Source: Bacteroidaceae bacterium (GTDB lineage: Bacteria; Bacteroidota; Bacteroidia; Bacteroidales; Bacteroidaceae). From it: a stretch of DNA of 64,000 bases. The stretch lies in the NCBI GenBank assembly GCA_024398715.1, contig JAKSIP010000001.1:1-64000 (forward strand), given 5' to 3'. Position 1 is the stretch's first letter, and every line of letters starts with the position of its first letter. The translations under genes were made by a program, and so were the position numbers. The notes below the pieces were generated by a model. It ran no database searches and was not told the DNA's origin. It saw only the letters and a program-made list of their open reading frames with translations. Shown here in pieces: positions 26,759 to 35,891 of this stretch.

Positions 26759-28218
26759 AACGCTTGCTTTCTTTTGTTGCGGGTACAGCTATTGCTGCGT
26801 TCGTATCTGTCAGCTCATATGGTGAGCCTATCAATGTTACCGTTAACATAGACAAGACACAGTCAACCCTTGAAGGATGGGGCGTATCCTTATGCTGGTG
26901 GGCGCACATGTGCGGCCAGTGGAAAGATGAGTCAAAGATAGATACTCTTGTTGACTGGCTTGTTTCACCGGATGGTCTAAACTACAATGTGTTCCGTTAC
27001 AATATTGGCGGAGGTGATGAACCGTCTCACCTTGGTCTTGATGGACATACGGTAAGAGGTAAAGGATTCCGTGCACAGATGCCCGGTTTCAAACCCGGTC
27101 CAGATTCCGATTATGACTGGAATGCTGATTCCGCCCAGATAAAAATTATGCTCAAAATCAAGGAAAAGCGTCCAGATGCCATATTTGAGGCATTTTCCAA
27201 TTCCGCACCCTATTGGATGACATACAGCGGTTGCGCATCTGGCAATTTTGAGTCAGGAAAGGATAATCTCAAACCGGAATATTATGAGGCATTCTGTACA
27301 TATCTGGTAGATGTGTGCAAACATATCAAAGATACGTACGGCATTGAATTCAAAACTCTTGAACCGTTCAACGAATCCAATACCAACTATTGGGGCTTCA
27401 AGGGAAGTCAGGAGGGTTGCCATTTTGACATCGCCACACAGATTACAATAATCCGCATGCTTGCAGAGGAACTGAAGGAATCCGGTCTCAAAACCGGCAT
27501 TTCCGCTGCAGACGAAACTAACGTAGGTCTTGGCATTCAGGAATTTCTGGCATACAAGGAAGCTGGTATTCTGCCGTTCCTGACACAGTATAATGTGCAT
27601 ACATACGGCGGTAATGCACGTGAAAAGGAACGTATGGGACAGTTGGCACGCAATGAGAACATTACTCTCTGGATGTCTGAAACAGGTTCTGGCGGCAACG
27701 GCTTTGAAGGTAATCTTAACATGGCGGCCCGTCTTATTGAAGATGTCAATACACTGCAACCTACAGTATGGTGTGACTGGCAGTACATGGAAGAACTGAA
27801 TGACCAGTGGTGTTTTGTACGCGGCAATTTCAAGGACGAGATATTTTACAAAGTACCTAATTTTGATGTACGTCAAAAGATTACCGCGTATATCAAACCC
27901 GGTTACACCTTTGTATCGTTGGATTCAGACATCGCCTTGCAGCGTTCCGGTGTATCTCTGCTTGGAGCTGTCAGTCCAGACAAAAAAGAATTGGTAGTTG
28001 TGGCTATCAACCGCAGCAAAGAAGCAAAACAATTGTTATTGTCAATTGACAGCAATGCCTGTGGTCTGAAAATCAAGAAGGCACATTCTGTAACATTGGC
28101 AGATTCATATAAAGAAACAACAGAATTCTCTGCAAAAGACATCCGTAATAACGGTGGTGTCCTGCTGAATTTGGATCCGCAGACAATTTGTACATGTATT
28201 TGTCTGCAAAAAAATTAA
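26755..28218 (+). CDS. Secreted GH30 family glycoside hydrolase
   Basis: A 487-residue secreted GH30 enzyme. After a signal peptide (about 1-23) it has LEGWGVSLCWWAHM, FEAFSNSAPYWMT, the acid/base Glu207 in LEPFNESNTN and the nucleophile Glu309 in LWMSETGSGG. A small beta-sandwich closes the protein (about 400-487). GH30 includes glucuronoxylanases and endo-beta-1,6-galactanases. The WWAHM and GSQEGCHF segments recall the galactanase-like subgroup, while the neighbourhood suggests xylan, so the substrate is open. Both candidate substrates can bear 4-O-methyl-glucuronic acid. It is translationally coupled to the UroD-family gene before it. Confidence 0.88.
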   Translation: MKRLLSFVAGTAIAAFVSVSSYGEPINVTVNIDKTQSTLEGWGVSLCWWAHMCGQWKDESKIDTLVDWLVSPDGLNYNVFRYNIGGGDEPSHLGLDGHTVRGKGFRAQMPGFKPGPDSDYDWNADSAQIKIMLKIKEKRPDAIFEAFSNSAPYWMTYSGCASGNFESGKDNLKPEYYEAFCTYLVDVCKHIKDTYGIEFKTLEPFNESNTNYWGFKGSQEGCHFDIATQITIIRMLAEELKESGLKTGISAADETNVGLGIQEFLAYKEAGILPFLTQYNVHTYGGNAREKERMGQLARNENITLWMSETGSGGNGFEGNLNMAARLIEDVNTLQPTVWCDWQYMEELNDQWCFVRGNFKDEIFYKVPNFDVRQKITAYIKPGYTFVSLDSDIALQRSGVSLLGAVSPDKKELVVVAINRSKEAKQLLLSIDSNACGLKIKKAHSVTLADSYKETTEFSAKDIRNNGGVLLNLDPQTICTCICLQKN

Positions 28219-28235
28219 AAAAAATTATCAAGAAT

Positions 28236-28268
28236 TTTGATAACTTAGTAAAAACTGTATTATCTTTG
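28236..28268 (+). promoter_or_regulatory. Promoter of the NVEALS/beta-propeller locus
   Basis: TTTG at 28236-28239, 21 nt, then TATCTTTG at 28261-28268 is one of the best promoter matches here. The leader is about 180 nt and includes a perfect 8-bp hairpin, TTCATGCA/TGCATGAA (28370-28391). Otherwise the 28219-28455 gap holds no gene. Confidence 0.8.
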
Positions 28269-28455
28269 TCAACAACGTATTCGCGAAACGTCTTTATTGT
28301 GTTAATTAACAAAATTTGTTAACATTTAAATTGTATTATTATGAAAACATAGAGTAGTATGTCTTTTTCTTCATGCATTGTTTTGCATGAATTATTAATT
28401 CACGTTTTTTTTATTTTACGTTTTATATTTAAATCTAATAAACCTAATAACTACT

Positions 28456-28947
28456 ATGATAATTAAAAATTTTAATTTGAGTAGCAAGAGAATTGCTTTT
28501 ATTTCATTATTATGTTGTACAGTTATTGCAGCTTCGTTTTTTACTCTCAAATCAAATTCTTTCCGAAACATGTGGTCCCTTGCAGACTCTAATGTAGAGG
28601 CCCTGTCTGACGTAGAAAATGTTGGAAATTCATTTCGCTATGATTATTTTAACAATTCTATTCAAGCCCAAGGTGAAAATCCGCAAGGTATTGAATGTTT
28701 TCTTAATAGTTGCGAATCTGGTGGTGGAATTTGCGTTGTTGACAAATTCACTAATTATTACATGGAAATAGATTTTATTTCAGTTGCTAGTTTTTTGGGT
28801 GCAAATGCACGTGCATGGCTTGATTCGTTGGGAGATTTTTTAGAGGATTTGCCAGAAGCAACATGGAGTGTTGTCAAGAGCATTATCTCTAAATTTAAAG
28901 GCGGTAAAACAAATAATACAGAGATAAAAGGTAGTAATAACGATTGA
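28456..28947 (+). CDS. NVEALS-domain small exported protein
   Basis: A 163-residue protein with an N-terminal hydrophobic segment (about 12-30) and the literal NVEALS motif at residues 46-51 (ADSNVEALSDVE). This defines the NVEALS family of small exported Bacteroidetes proteins. A short Cys-containing stretch follows (ECFLNSCESGGGICVV). The rest is unlike known domains. Function is unknown; such genes often sit beside 6-bladed beta-propeller lipoproteins, as here. It has its own strong promoter and a strong terminator right after it, so it is probably made in excess of the next gene. Confidence 0.85.
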   Translation: MIIKNFNLSSKRIAFISLLCCTVIAASFFTLKSNSFRNMWSLADSNVEALSDVENVGNSFRYDYFNNSIQAQGENPQGIECFLNSCESGGGICVVDKFTNYYMEIDFISVASFLGANARAWLDSLGDFLEDLPEATWSVVKSIISKFKGGKTNNTEIKGSNND

Positions 28948-28950
28948 TTT

Positions 28951-28990
28951 TTTGTTCTCCAGATGGGTATGCCGTCTGGAGAACTTTTAA
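28951..28990 (+). terminator. Intrinsic terminator after the NVEALS gene
   Basis: GTTCTCCAGA (28954-28963) pairs perfectly with TCTGGAGAAC (28975-28984), followed by TTTTAATATTT. It lies before the beta-propeller gene, so partial read-through would set the ratio of the two products. Confidence 0.88.
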
Positions 28991-29003
28991 TATTTAATGT
29001 TTA

Positions 29004-30236
29004 ATGATGGAAAAGAGTATGAAATACATACAAAATTTTATGATTCTGATTACCTTGTTTATTTCTGGGTGCAAATCAGATAATAATGCAGATATTATAA
29101 TAAATAACATAACTGCAAAAGAATATCTGCTGACAGATTTGGCTACAGATATACAAATCCTGACATTACGTTCTCCTGAACCAATAGATGAAGCGTCTTC
29201 ATTCAAGGTGTATGGAGATCATGTTCTGATAATTGATAAGGATAAGACAAAACTATATGACTTTTACAAAGGTAATTTGCAAACTGTATTGGATAAAATA
29301 GGACGTGGCCCTGGAGAATATTTCAATATTAATTCATATTCGTACGATCCATTATCTGACTATGTTTACATATATGACAGATCTGACCAGGAACTGATTT
29401 GTTACGATTTAAAAGATGATTGCAAATATATCCGTTCCATTAATACAAAACCTTATGGCTGGATAACAAAACTGAGTCTGCTTAATTCCAATAAAATGGT
29501 AATGACATGCGAGATTGCTTGTGGAGACCAATTCGGGTGTATCAGAATACTCGATTTAAATACCCTGAGTGCTGACTCATTGTGTTCATTAAACTATTTT
29601 ACTACTGTAATGAATGGTATTACTATGAGTGATATTTCTATTGATAACTACGCATTCGGATTATGCAATTCAACGTCTTATCTATGCAAAATGGTTCCAG
29701 AAAAGGATTCGTTTAAAATAGATACCATATGTTCAATACTCTCAGGCAATGGTAAGGATATTGATAGCGCAATGACATTTGTAGATAATAGAGATGTTGA
29801 ACAATATCAAAAATGGGTTGATTATCAAGACTTGTTTTATACCATGCCGGTATCTCCTGTAATTACTGATAATGGATTTTCATTTAATTATATTACTAAT
29901 AAAATGATTGGCAGTGTTCCGCCTAACAAACAGGAGTCAGGTGTATATATTCACCGTAATAATGGTGAAGATATTATAGCATCAGGGCTGAAAATCCCCG
30001 GCCTTTCAAGAAATGGTATAACAATGTTTACTTATGGTGATAGAAGGCAGTTGTTTTTGCAATACAATTATGAAAATATTGTTACTCTGTTGGATTTGGA
30101 AACAATATCTGATTATGCAAGAAATAAACGGACAGATGTTGAAGGTCTGTTCTCAGATCTTGGTACAGAAGTTGTTGACAGTGTGATGTCTGATTCAACC
30201 GTTGCTGCCGTCATTTTGAGCTACAAATTGGAATAA
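29004..30236 (+). CDS. 6-bladed beta-propeller lipoprotein
   Basis: A 410-residue exported lipoprotein (lipobox FISGC). It shows the GRGPGEY motif (near residue 97) found in Bacteroidetes 6-bladed beta-propeller proteins and repeated beta-rich blades. Start codons at 29004 and 29019 are both possible; the latter gives a tighter signal peptide, MKYIQNFMILITLFISGC. It is paired with the NVEALS gene upstream and resembles the protein at 55820. The role is unknown, perhaps binding of the NVEALS product at the cell surface; that is speculation. Confidence 0.83.
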   Translation: MMEKSMKYIQNFMILITLFISGCKSDNNADIIINNITAKEYLLTDLATDIQILTLRSPEPIDEASSFKVYGDHVLIIDKDKTKLYDFYKGNLQTVLDKIGRGPGEYFNINSYSYDPLSDYVYIYDRSDQELICYDLKDDCKYIRSINTKPYGWITKLSLLNSNKMVMTCEIACGDQFGCIRILDLNTLSADSLCSLNYFTTVMNGITMSDISIDNYAFGLCNSTSYLCKMVPEKDSFKIDTICSILSGNGKDIDSAMTFVDNRDVEQYQKWVDYQDLFYTMPVSPVITDNGFSFNYITNKMIGSVPPNKQESGVYIHRNNGEDIIASGLKIPGLSRNGITMFTYGDRRQLFLQYNYENIVTLLDLETISDYARNKRTDVEGLFSDLGTEVVDSVMSDSTVAAVILSYKLE

Positions 30237-30304
30237 TATTTTTTGCGACTTTAAATTCTTGAATTAAAGTTTAATTTGTACTTTTACCATCAATATTAAC
30301 ATAA

Positions 30305-31213
<909 letters not shown>

Positions 31214-31222
31214 CTCTCAGTG

Positions 31223-32260
31223 ATGAATACACTAATTAAGAAGGGGGATTCCCAAATAGATTATTGGCAAAACAAGGAGAAATTATCATATTTCCTGGCA
31301 ATACTTGTTTTCCTTATCCATATTAGTACCTTTGGCAATTATACAGATTTAAACTCTGATGTCATTAATGTAATAGAGTATCTGAATGATACAATTACGC
31401 TGGTTGCAGTCCCCCTCTTTTTTATTGTCTCTGCTGCAACTTTTTTCAGAAATTACAGCCCAGAAACATGCCTCACAAAACTACGTTCCAGACTCCATTC
31501 ATTAGTGTTACCATTTTTCTTATGGAATATTATCGGAATGCTGTTTGACATGCTCACAACTTTATTTTTAAAGGAATATTTTGTAGGGCGTCCGCCTTTT
31601 GATTTTTCTTTTGAGGGTATATTGTTAGGCATATTCCATTATCAGAACAACCGTGTATTCTGGTTTATTTTCAATATTATTTGTTTTATTGCCATATCGC
31701 CTGTCATATACAAAATAATGAGGACAAAAACAGGTGCCTTTACAACACTGATATTGGTATATGTACTCTTTTGTTTTGACATCAAGATACCTTCATGTGT
31801 CTTCTTTGAATCCCAGTCCATTATCTATTGGTTGGTAGGTGCTCTGATAGGTATACACTACTTTCCTTCTCTGTGTAAATCTAATTCCAAATGTTTTTAT
31901 CTGTCATTGTGCGGTTTGGTTTTTTCAATTGTTGCAATTCTGTTTTTTTCTGAGATTAGAATCAGGATTCCTGTATTGATTGTGTTCTCTCTGTCATTGT
32001 ATTGGGTTTTTGCCGCTGTCAGTTATAGAATACCCTCAAGACCATTTATGAAACATTCATTTTGGGTTTATGCATTGCATATGAATGTCAGTGCTGTTAT
32101 TACCAAATTATTAGTGCTGTCTTTACCTCATTCTGAATGTTTTGCAATAATCAATTATGTTGTAACAATTATTCTGACTTTATACACTATAGAATTACTG
32201 ACCGGAATCTGTAAGAGAATATCTCCAAAGTTGTATTCTGCTTTATCCGGTTCCAGATGA
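31223..32260 (+). CDS. Acyltransferase 3 (OafA-like) membrane protein
   Basis: A 345-residue polytopic membrane protein with about ten hydrophobic segments. The N-terminal block SYFLAILVFLIHISTFGNY contains the conserved His of acyltransferase family 3, whose members O-acylate cell-surface sugars. The ATG at 31223 is preferred over GTG at 31220. It begins 9 nt after the CE1 esterase, perhaps co-transcribed. The acceptor is unknown. Confidence 0.82.
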   Translation: MNTLIKKGDSQIDYWQNKEKLSYFLAILVFLIHISTFGNYTDLNSDVINVIEYLNDTITLVAVPLFFIVSAATFFRNYSPETCLTKLRSRLHSLVLPFFLWNIIGMLFDMLTTLFLKEYFVGRPPFDFSFEGILLGIFHYQNNRVFWFIFNIICFIAISPVIYKIMRTKTGAFTTLILVYVLFCFDIKIPSCVFFESQSIIYWLVGALIGIHYFPSLCKSNSKCFYLSLCGLVFSIVAILFFSEIRIRIPVLIVFSLSLYWVFAAVSYRIPSRPFMKHSFWVYALHMNVSAVITKLLVLSLPHSECFAIINYVVTIILTLYTIELLTGICKRISPKLYSALSGSR

Positions 32261-32280
32261 ATGGAGATGTCAAAAAAACT

Positions 32281-32595
32281 TCAGGTCCTTTTTGATTTGT
32301 CGTCCTTCCGCAGTTTCTCCTTGTATTTCTTGTCATAGGCTTCACCTCTCGGGACAAGGTACTTGAAGAACACGCAGTCATCGATGATCTCGATGTGGAA
32401 AATGAAGAACGCACGGAGGCTTCCTATGCGGATGCGGTAGACGTTGTCGTAATCGATCAGCTTCTTGCAGTCGGTGATCTCATCCAGGCATGTTGCGTTC
32501 TTGACCTCAAGAATCGTGTTTTTGACGGAGTTCAGTGTCTTGCCCGACAGCTTGCGGACTGATTTCTCAAAATCCTTCGAGTACTTCGTCTTCAT
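32281..32595 (-). CDS. RelE/ParE-family toxin
   Basis: A 104-residue RelE/ParE-like protein: MKTKYSKDFEKSVRKL at the start, then the core YDNVYRIRIGSLRAFFIF and a basic C-terminus. Members cleave mRNA on the ribosome or inhibit gyrase; the subtype is uncertain. Its start overlaps the upstream antitoxin gene by 4 nt, the normal toxin-antitoxin order. Confidence 0.82.
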   Translation of the reverse strand: MKTKYSKDFEKSVRKLSGKTLNSVKNTILEVKNATCLDEITDCKKLIDYDNVYRIRIGSLRAFFIFHIEIIDDCVFFKYLVPRGEAYDKKYKEKLRKDDKSKRT

Positions 32596-32843
32596 AGTCC
32601 AAGCCAGTTCTCAAAGTCCTTGGTCTCTTCTTCGGAAAGCTCGACGTCTCCGTCGGGACGGACATTGCACAGGTACTGGTATGTCGCCGCCTCGTCCATA
32701 TCTTCAACCTCCTTCTCAAGGAGTGATTCGATATAGCTCTTGAGGTTTGTGCCGGATGCGGCGGCCTTGATGGAAAGGAAGCGGTATACGTCTTCGCGGA
32801 TGTCGATGTTCTTTCTTTTTGTCTGAACTGCTGAAGTATTCAT
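32592..32843 (-). CDS. Antitoxin of the RelE-type pair
   Basis: An 83-residue protein with an N-terminal strand-helix segment (KRKNIDIREDVYRFLSIKAAASG) that looks like a small ribbon-helix-helix DNA-binding fold, and an acidic C-terminus. It overlaps the toxin start by 4 nt. It should neutralise the toxin and repress the operon. Confidence 0.75.
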   Translation of the reverse strand: MNTSAVQTKRKNIDIREDVYRFLSIKAAASGTNLKSYIESLLEKEVEDMDEAATYQYLCNVRPDGDVELSEEETKDFENWLGL

Positions 32844-33003
32844 AATGCGTTACATATAAGTTATGTGCAAATGTAGATAATATATTTGAAAATGCAATAT
32901 TACCCGTCAAGATTCTTACTGAAATATATGGGATATACTATATACATAATGCAAAGAAGCACATATGGTTCAGTTGAAAAACAGTGGGGCAAAGCTCCCG
33001 AGA

Positions 33004-33507
33004 TTTGGCAAGTGAGCGGAGTTAATATCAAGAGAAATCAACAAATTCTGACAATATACAAAAAATGGCAGTACCTGTCCGCTGTTTACCAAATAAAAAG
33101 GAGTCCTGAAATTCGGGACTCCTTATTTATTTATGGGGTGTTAACTTTACTATCAGGTGTTACTTGCCAAGAAGGGACTTGGCAACCTGAACGCATTCGT
33201 TGGCATCGGCAGTATAGGCATCGGCACCAACCTGAGCGGCAAATGCGGCATTGAGCGGAGCACCGCCAACCATTATCTTGAGAGTATCCCTTAGACCGGA
33301 GTTCTTTACCGCCTCAATAACATCCTTCATATAGTTCATTGTGGTGGTGAGCAGCGCGGAAAGGCACAGAATCTGCGGTTGCTGTTCCTTGACAGCTGCA
33401 ACAAATTTGTCGGAATCGACATTGATTCCAAGATTGACAACTTCAAAACCGGAACCTTCAAGCATGGAAGCTACAAGGTTTTTGCCTATATCGTGCAGGT
33501 CTCCTTT
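33004..33507. repeat. Direct repeat, left copy (truncated corrinoid gene end)
   Basis: Bases 33022-33507 (486 bp) match 39070-39555 at a constant offset of 6048 and look identical on reading. The copy starts in the intergenic region beyond the corrinoid gene stop and ends inside that gene. The 20 bp just before it, 33004-33023, match 38930-38949 in the second antitoxin gene. The segment therefore equals 38930-39555 with 38950-39069 deleted at a TT microhomology. Confidence 0.92.
33160..33507 (-). pseudogene. 5'-truncated copy of the corrinoid protein gene
   Basis: This is codons 96-210 plus stop of the corrinoid-protein gene at 39208-39840, with the same amino-acid sequence over the shared part. 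It starts at the KGDLHDIGKN cobalamin-binding motif and has lost the whole N-terminal helical domain. The sequence past 33507 is unrelated. An internal ATG at 33465 could start a 101-residue peptide, but a functional cobalamin domain without the cap is doubtful. Confidence 0.9.
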
Positions 33508-33880
33508 CGATTTATATCATTTCTTTGTGTCTAGATGATTGAAATTTTGTCTTTTAATATTAAGGGAGCTCTTGCTATCAAACCTTTAATGTTATATTGT
33601 AATCGCTTTGCATTCGTTTGTGTGATATAATGTTACGGAATGATATGAATTTTGAATATATAACAATTTGTTTAATTTGCTGATATTTGTGTGGTGTTGA
33701 AAAATAATTACCATTCACAGGCAATATTTTTAATAAAAGTATTTGCAGAAGAAGAATATTGGTTATATATTTGCATAGGTGTAATTAAACTATTGAAATT
33801 TATTGTGTTTTAAACGACAATTCAACATAAAAATAAATATTAAATCTTTGTAGATACTAAATGCTAAACAAATAATTGTT
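33508..33880 (+). promoter_or_regulatory. AT-rich gap with a promoter for the gene at 33881
   Basis: This gap carries no gene. Near its end TTTG (33742-33745), 20 nt, TATATTTG (33766-33773) is a near-ideal promoter, giving a leader of about 100 nt before the 33881 start codon. Base composition is much more AT-rich than the flanking metabolic genes. Confidence 0.75.
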
Positions 33881-34240
33881 ATGGGATTAAAAATATTTAG
33901 TGCGAAAAAATATTCTGTAAAATTGAAAGCTACAATTCATGCTTCCGGAAAATTAGGTTTTACAGAGAATACTGCAAACTTTTTTGAGATATGCCCTGGG
34001 TCAGGGATAAAATTTGCAAATGATGAAAATAATAAGTTATTCATGATATTTTGTAAAGAAGCAGATGACGATTGTTTTGCCATTAATAAAGCAGGTGCAT
34101 ATTATTATGTTAATGCAAAACCTTTGTTTGATGATTTAGGCTTTGATTATAGAAATAACAGCATAATATTTGATATAACTAAAGCGGATAATTTTGAAAA
34201 TACCTATAAATTAACTATTAGAATTAAGCCGAGAAAGTGA
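33881..34240 (+). CDS. Hypothetical protein, accessory region
   Basis: A 119-residue soluble, Lys/Phe-rich protein of unknown family. It starts MGLKIFSAKKYSVKLKATIH and contains SGKLGFTENTANFF, with alternating strands to the end. It has a good promoter of its own and a terminator-like hairpin after it, so it is probably expressed alone. No catalytic motif is visible. AT-rich codons set it apart from the core genes. Confidence 0.65.
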   Translation: MGLKIFSAKKYSVKLKATIHASGKLGFTENTANFFEICPGSGIKFANDENNKLFMIFCKEADDDCFAINKAGAYYYVNAKPLFDDLGFDYRNNSIIFDITKADNFENTYKLTIRIKPRK

Positions 34241-34258
34241 TATTTTTGTACAGAAAAA

Positions 34259-34294
34259 GAGTATCCTTTTAGTTTGGCGACCAAGGATACTCTT
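34259..34294 (+). terminator. Intrinsic terminator-like hairpin
   Basis: GAGTATCCTT pairs perfectly with AAGGATACTC over a loop of about 14 nt, followed by TTATATAA. It follows the 33881 gene by about 20 nt. Confidence 0.65.
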
Positions 34295-34413
34295 ATATAA
34301 GAATTCACAACATGTTTGCAGACACGCAAGGCTTCTCACCTTGTTACCATGGATTCTTATTTTGCAAAGTTATATAATTCTTTGGATAAAGGTCGCTGTA
34401 TTTAATTTAAATT

Positions 34414-35061
34414 TTGCATATGAAGCAAACAAAAAATTTTATACAGAACATTCGCCACTTAAACTTGCATTTGTGTGAGGATGTTAAGTTTTCCGATAAT
34501 CAATTACCGGAAATTGTTCCTATATATGAAATACCCAATAAACTTATTTCATATAAAGATTGCCGCAAAACTAATGATTATAATGGATTTGTACATTTTT
34601 ATATTGATGATATCCACTTTGAAAGGATATGGTCACATCCAGAGGAATCACTATCTTTGTTGCAAAAGTATGATGGAGTCATTATGCCAGATTATTCAAT
34701 ATATTGGGATGCTCCAATGCCAGTTCAACATTGGAATTTATATAGGAGCAGACTTATAGGAAGTTATTGGCAACAAAATGGAATAAAAGTAATACCTACA
34801 ATTCCGTTTTCTACTTTTGATTTCAATAAATATTCCTTAACAGGTCTTGCAAAAGGAAGTTTTGTTTCTGTCAGTAACGTAGGTTCAAGAAAAGACCATT
34901 TTCGCAGAACTTGTTTTCAACAAGGGCTAAATTCATTAATCTACAATCTTGAACCTAAAGCAATAATTGTATATGGGGATATTGATTCTTTTAATTTTCA
35001 CGGTATAAAAACTTATTGTTATAAACCTAATGTTTTTAAATATAATGAACGCAAAAAATAG
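34414..35061 (+). CDS. DUF4417 family protein
   Basis: A 215-residue protein with the DUF4417 layout: FVHFYIDDIHFERIWSHPE, then YDGVIMPDYSIYWDAPMP and, near the end, PKAIIVYGDIDSF. Such proteins occur in phages, conjugative elements and genomic islands; their activity is unknown. ATGs at 34414 and 34420 are both possible. It overlaps the following small gene and probably forms an operon with it and the 35391 gene. Confidence 0.8.
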   Translation: MHMKQTKNFIQNIRHLNLHLCEDVKFSDNQLPEIVPIYEIPNKLISYKDCRKTNDYNGFVHFYIDDIHFERIWSHPEESLSLLQKYDGVIMPDYSIYWDAPMPVQHWNLYRSRLIGSYWQQNGIKVIPTIPFSTFDFNKYSLTGLAKGSFVSVSNVGSRKDHFRRTCFQQGLNSLIYNLEPKAIIVYGDIDSFNFHGIKTYCYKPNVFKYNERKK

Positions 35062-35401
35062 AACTGAATACATTCAAATGTTAGAGGATTCAATGGATAC
35101 TGCTAACATGACAAGAGAACAAGTTGAATATGAATATGAAGACCATATCATATTTGACAATGGTAAAGTGTGTTTGTTCAAACGATACTTGAATACTTTT
35201 TATGTAGGTAGAGTATTTGGAGATGAAGGATGCGAATTTTATCTGGATATGATAGACAAGATAAAATTACGTTTGTCTGATACAGGAGAGTATTTGGATT
35301 ATGATGCAACTGATTCTCTACAAAATCCGTCAATTTTGGATATTATTGAGAAGGAAGGTTTTCCTATACATTTCAAATTATTTAGAGACTATGGGCAGTA
35401 G
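35045..35401 (+). CDS. Hypothetical acidic protein in the accessory operon
   Basis: A 118-residue acidic protein (MNAKNRTEYIQML at the start). I chose the ATG at 35045, which overlaps the DUF4417 gene by 17 nt, rather than one five codons earlier. No family is recognised. Its size, acidity and the overlap with the next gene would suit an immunity or antitoxin partner, but there is no motif to prove that. Confidence 0.6.
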   Translation: MNAKNRTEYIQMLEDSMDTANMTREQVEYEYEDHIIFDNGKVCLFKRYLNTFYVGRVFGDEGCEFYLDMIDKIKLRLSDTGEYLDYDATDSLQNPSILDIIEKEGFPIHFKLFRDYGQ

Positions 35402-35822
35402 TAGAAATTGGAATAGAGTGTCGTCCAAAAATCCAGTTGTGAGATTTGAATGGGAACCCGTAACTACAATTTTGGGTGTGAAAGTATTGCAACATACTAA
35501 GCAACCCAATAAGGCATTACCTACTTTTTCAAATACTCCAAATACTATGTATTTTCGAATAGATACAAATGGACATATTAGTGAATTAAGAATTTTTAAA
35601 GGCAGAAATTCATATATGGATATTGATTGGGGACATAATCATAAAGAAAAGGGTTTTTATGTACCTGCGGGCACTGCGCATGTTCAATACTGGAAATTCA
35701 ATACATTCACGAATAAAATGGACCGTGACAATAGTAAACAGACTCATCTAATGTCCAAGTATTTAATAAAAAAATATGGTAATAAAATAAAAAAAGCAGA
35801 TCCTAATGTTAAATGGGAATGA
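35391..35822 (+). CDS. Hypothetical basic protein, possible toxin-like domain
   Basis: A 143-residue basic protein. The ATG at 35391 overlaps the previous stop by 11 nt. The central part reads MYFRIDTNGHISELRIFKG then MDIDWGHNHKEKGFYV and AGTAHVQYW, with several conserved-looking His residues, and ends KYGNKIKKADPNVKWE. This loosely recalls C-terminal nuclease domains of polymorphic toxins, yet I cannot assign a family. It is followed by a bidirectional terminator. Confidence 0.6.
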   Translation: MGSSRNWNRVSSKNPVVRFEWEPVTTILGVKVLQHTKQPNKALPTFSNTPNTMYFRIDTNGHISELRIFKGRNSYMDIDWGHNHKEKGFYVPAGTAHVQYWKFNTFTNKMDRDNSKQTHLMSKYLIKKYGNKIKKADPNVKWE

Positions 35823-35831
35823 TTCTCTAAT

Positions 35832-35866
35832 AAGCAGAGAGTGACAATATTTCACCCTCTGCTTTA
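35832..35866. terminator. Bidirectional terminator
   Basis: AAGCAGAGAGTGA (35832-35844) pairs with TCACCCTCTGCTT (35852-35864) with one mismatch. It lies between the plus-strand accessory operon and the minus-strand nuclease gene. Confidence 0.7.
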
Positions 35867-35891
35867 TTATGTAGAACAACCGGTTATGGAC

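Noticed and set aside
32886..33254. A 122-codon frame running into the left repeat
   Set aside because: Its second half recurs at 39070 in another context as the antisense of the corrinoid gene; no independent support.
34298..34359. A tRNA-Arg (TCT) gene
   Set aside because: Acceptor-like and anticodon-like stems exist, but D and T arms are absent and position 37 would be C.
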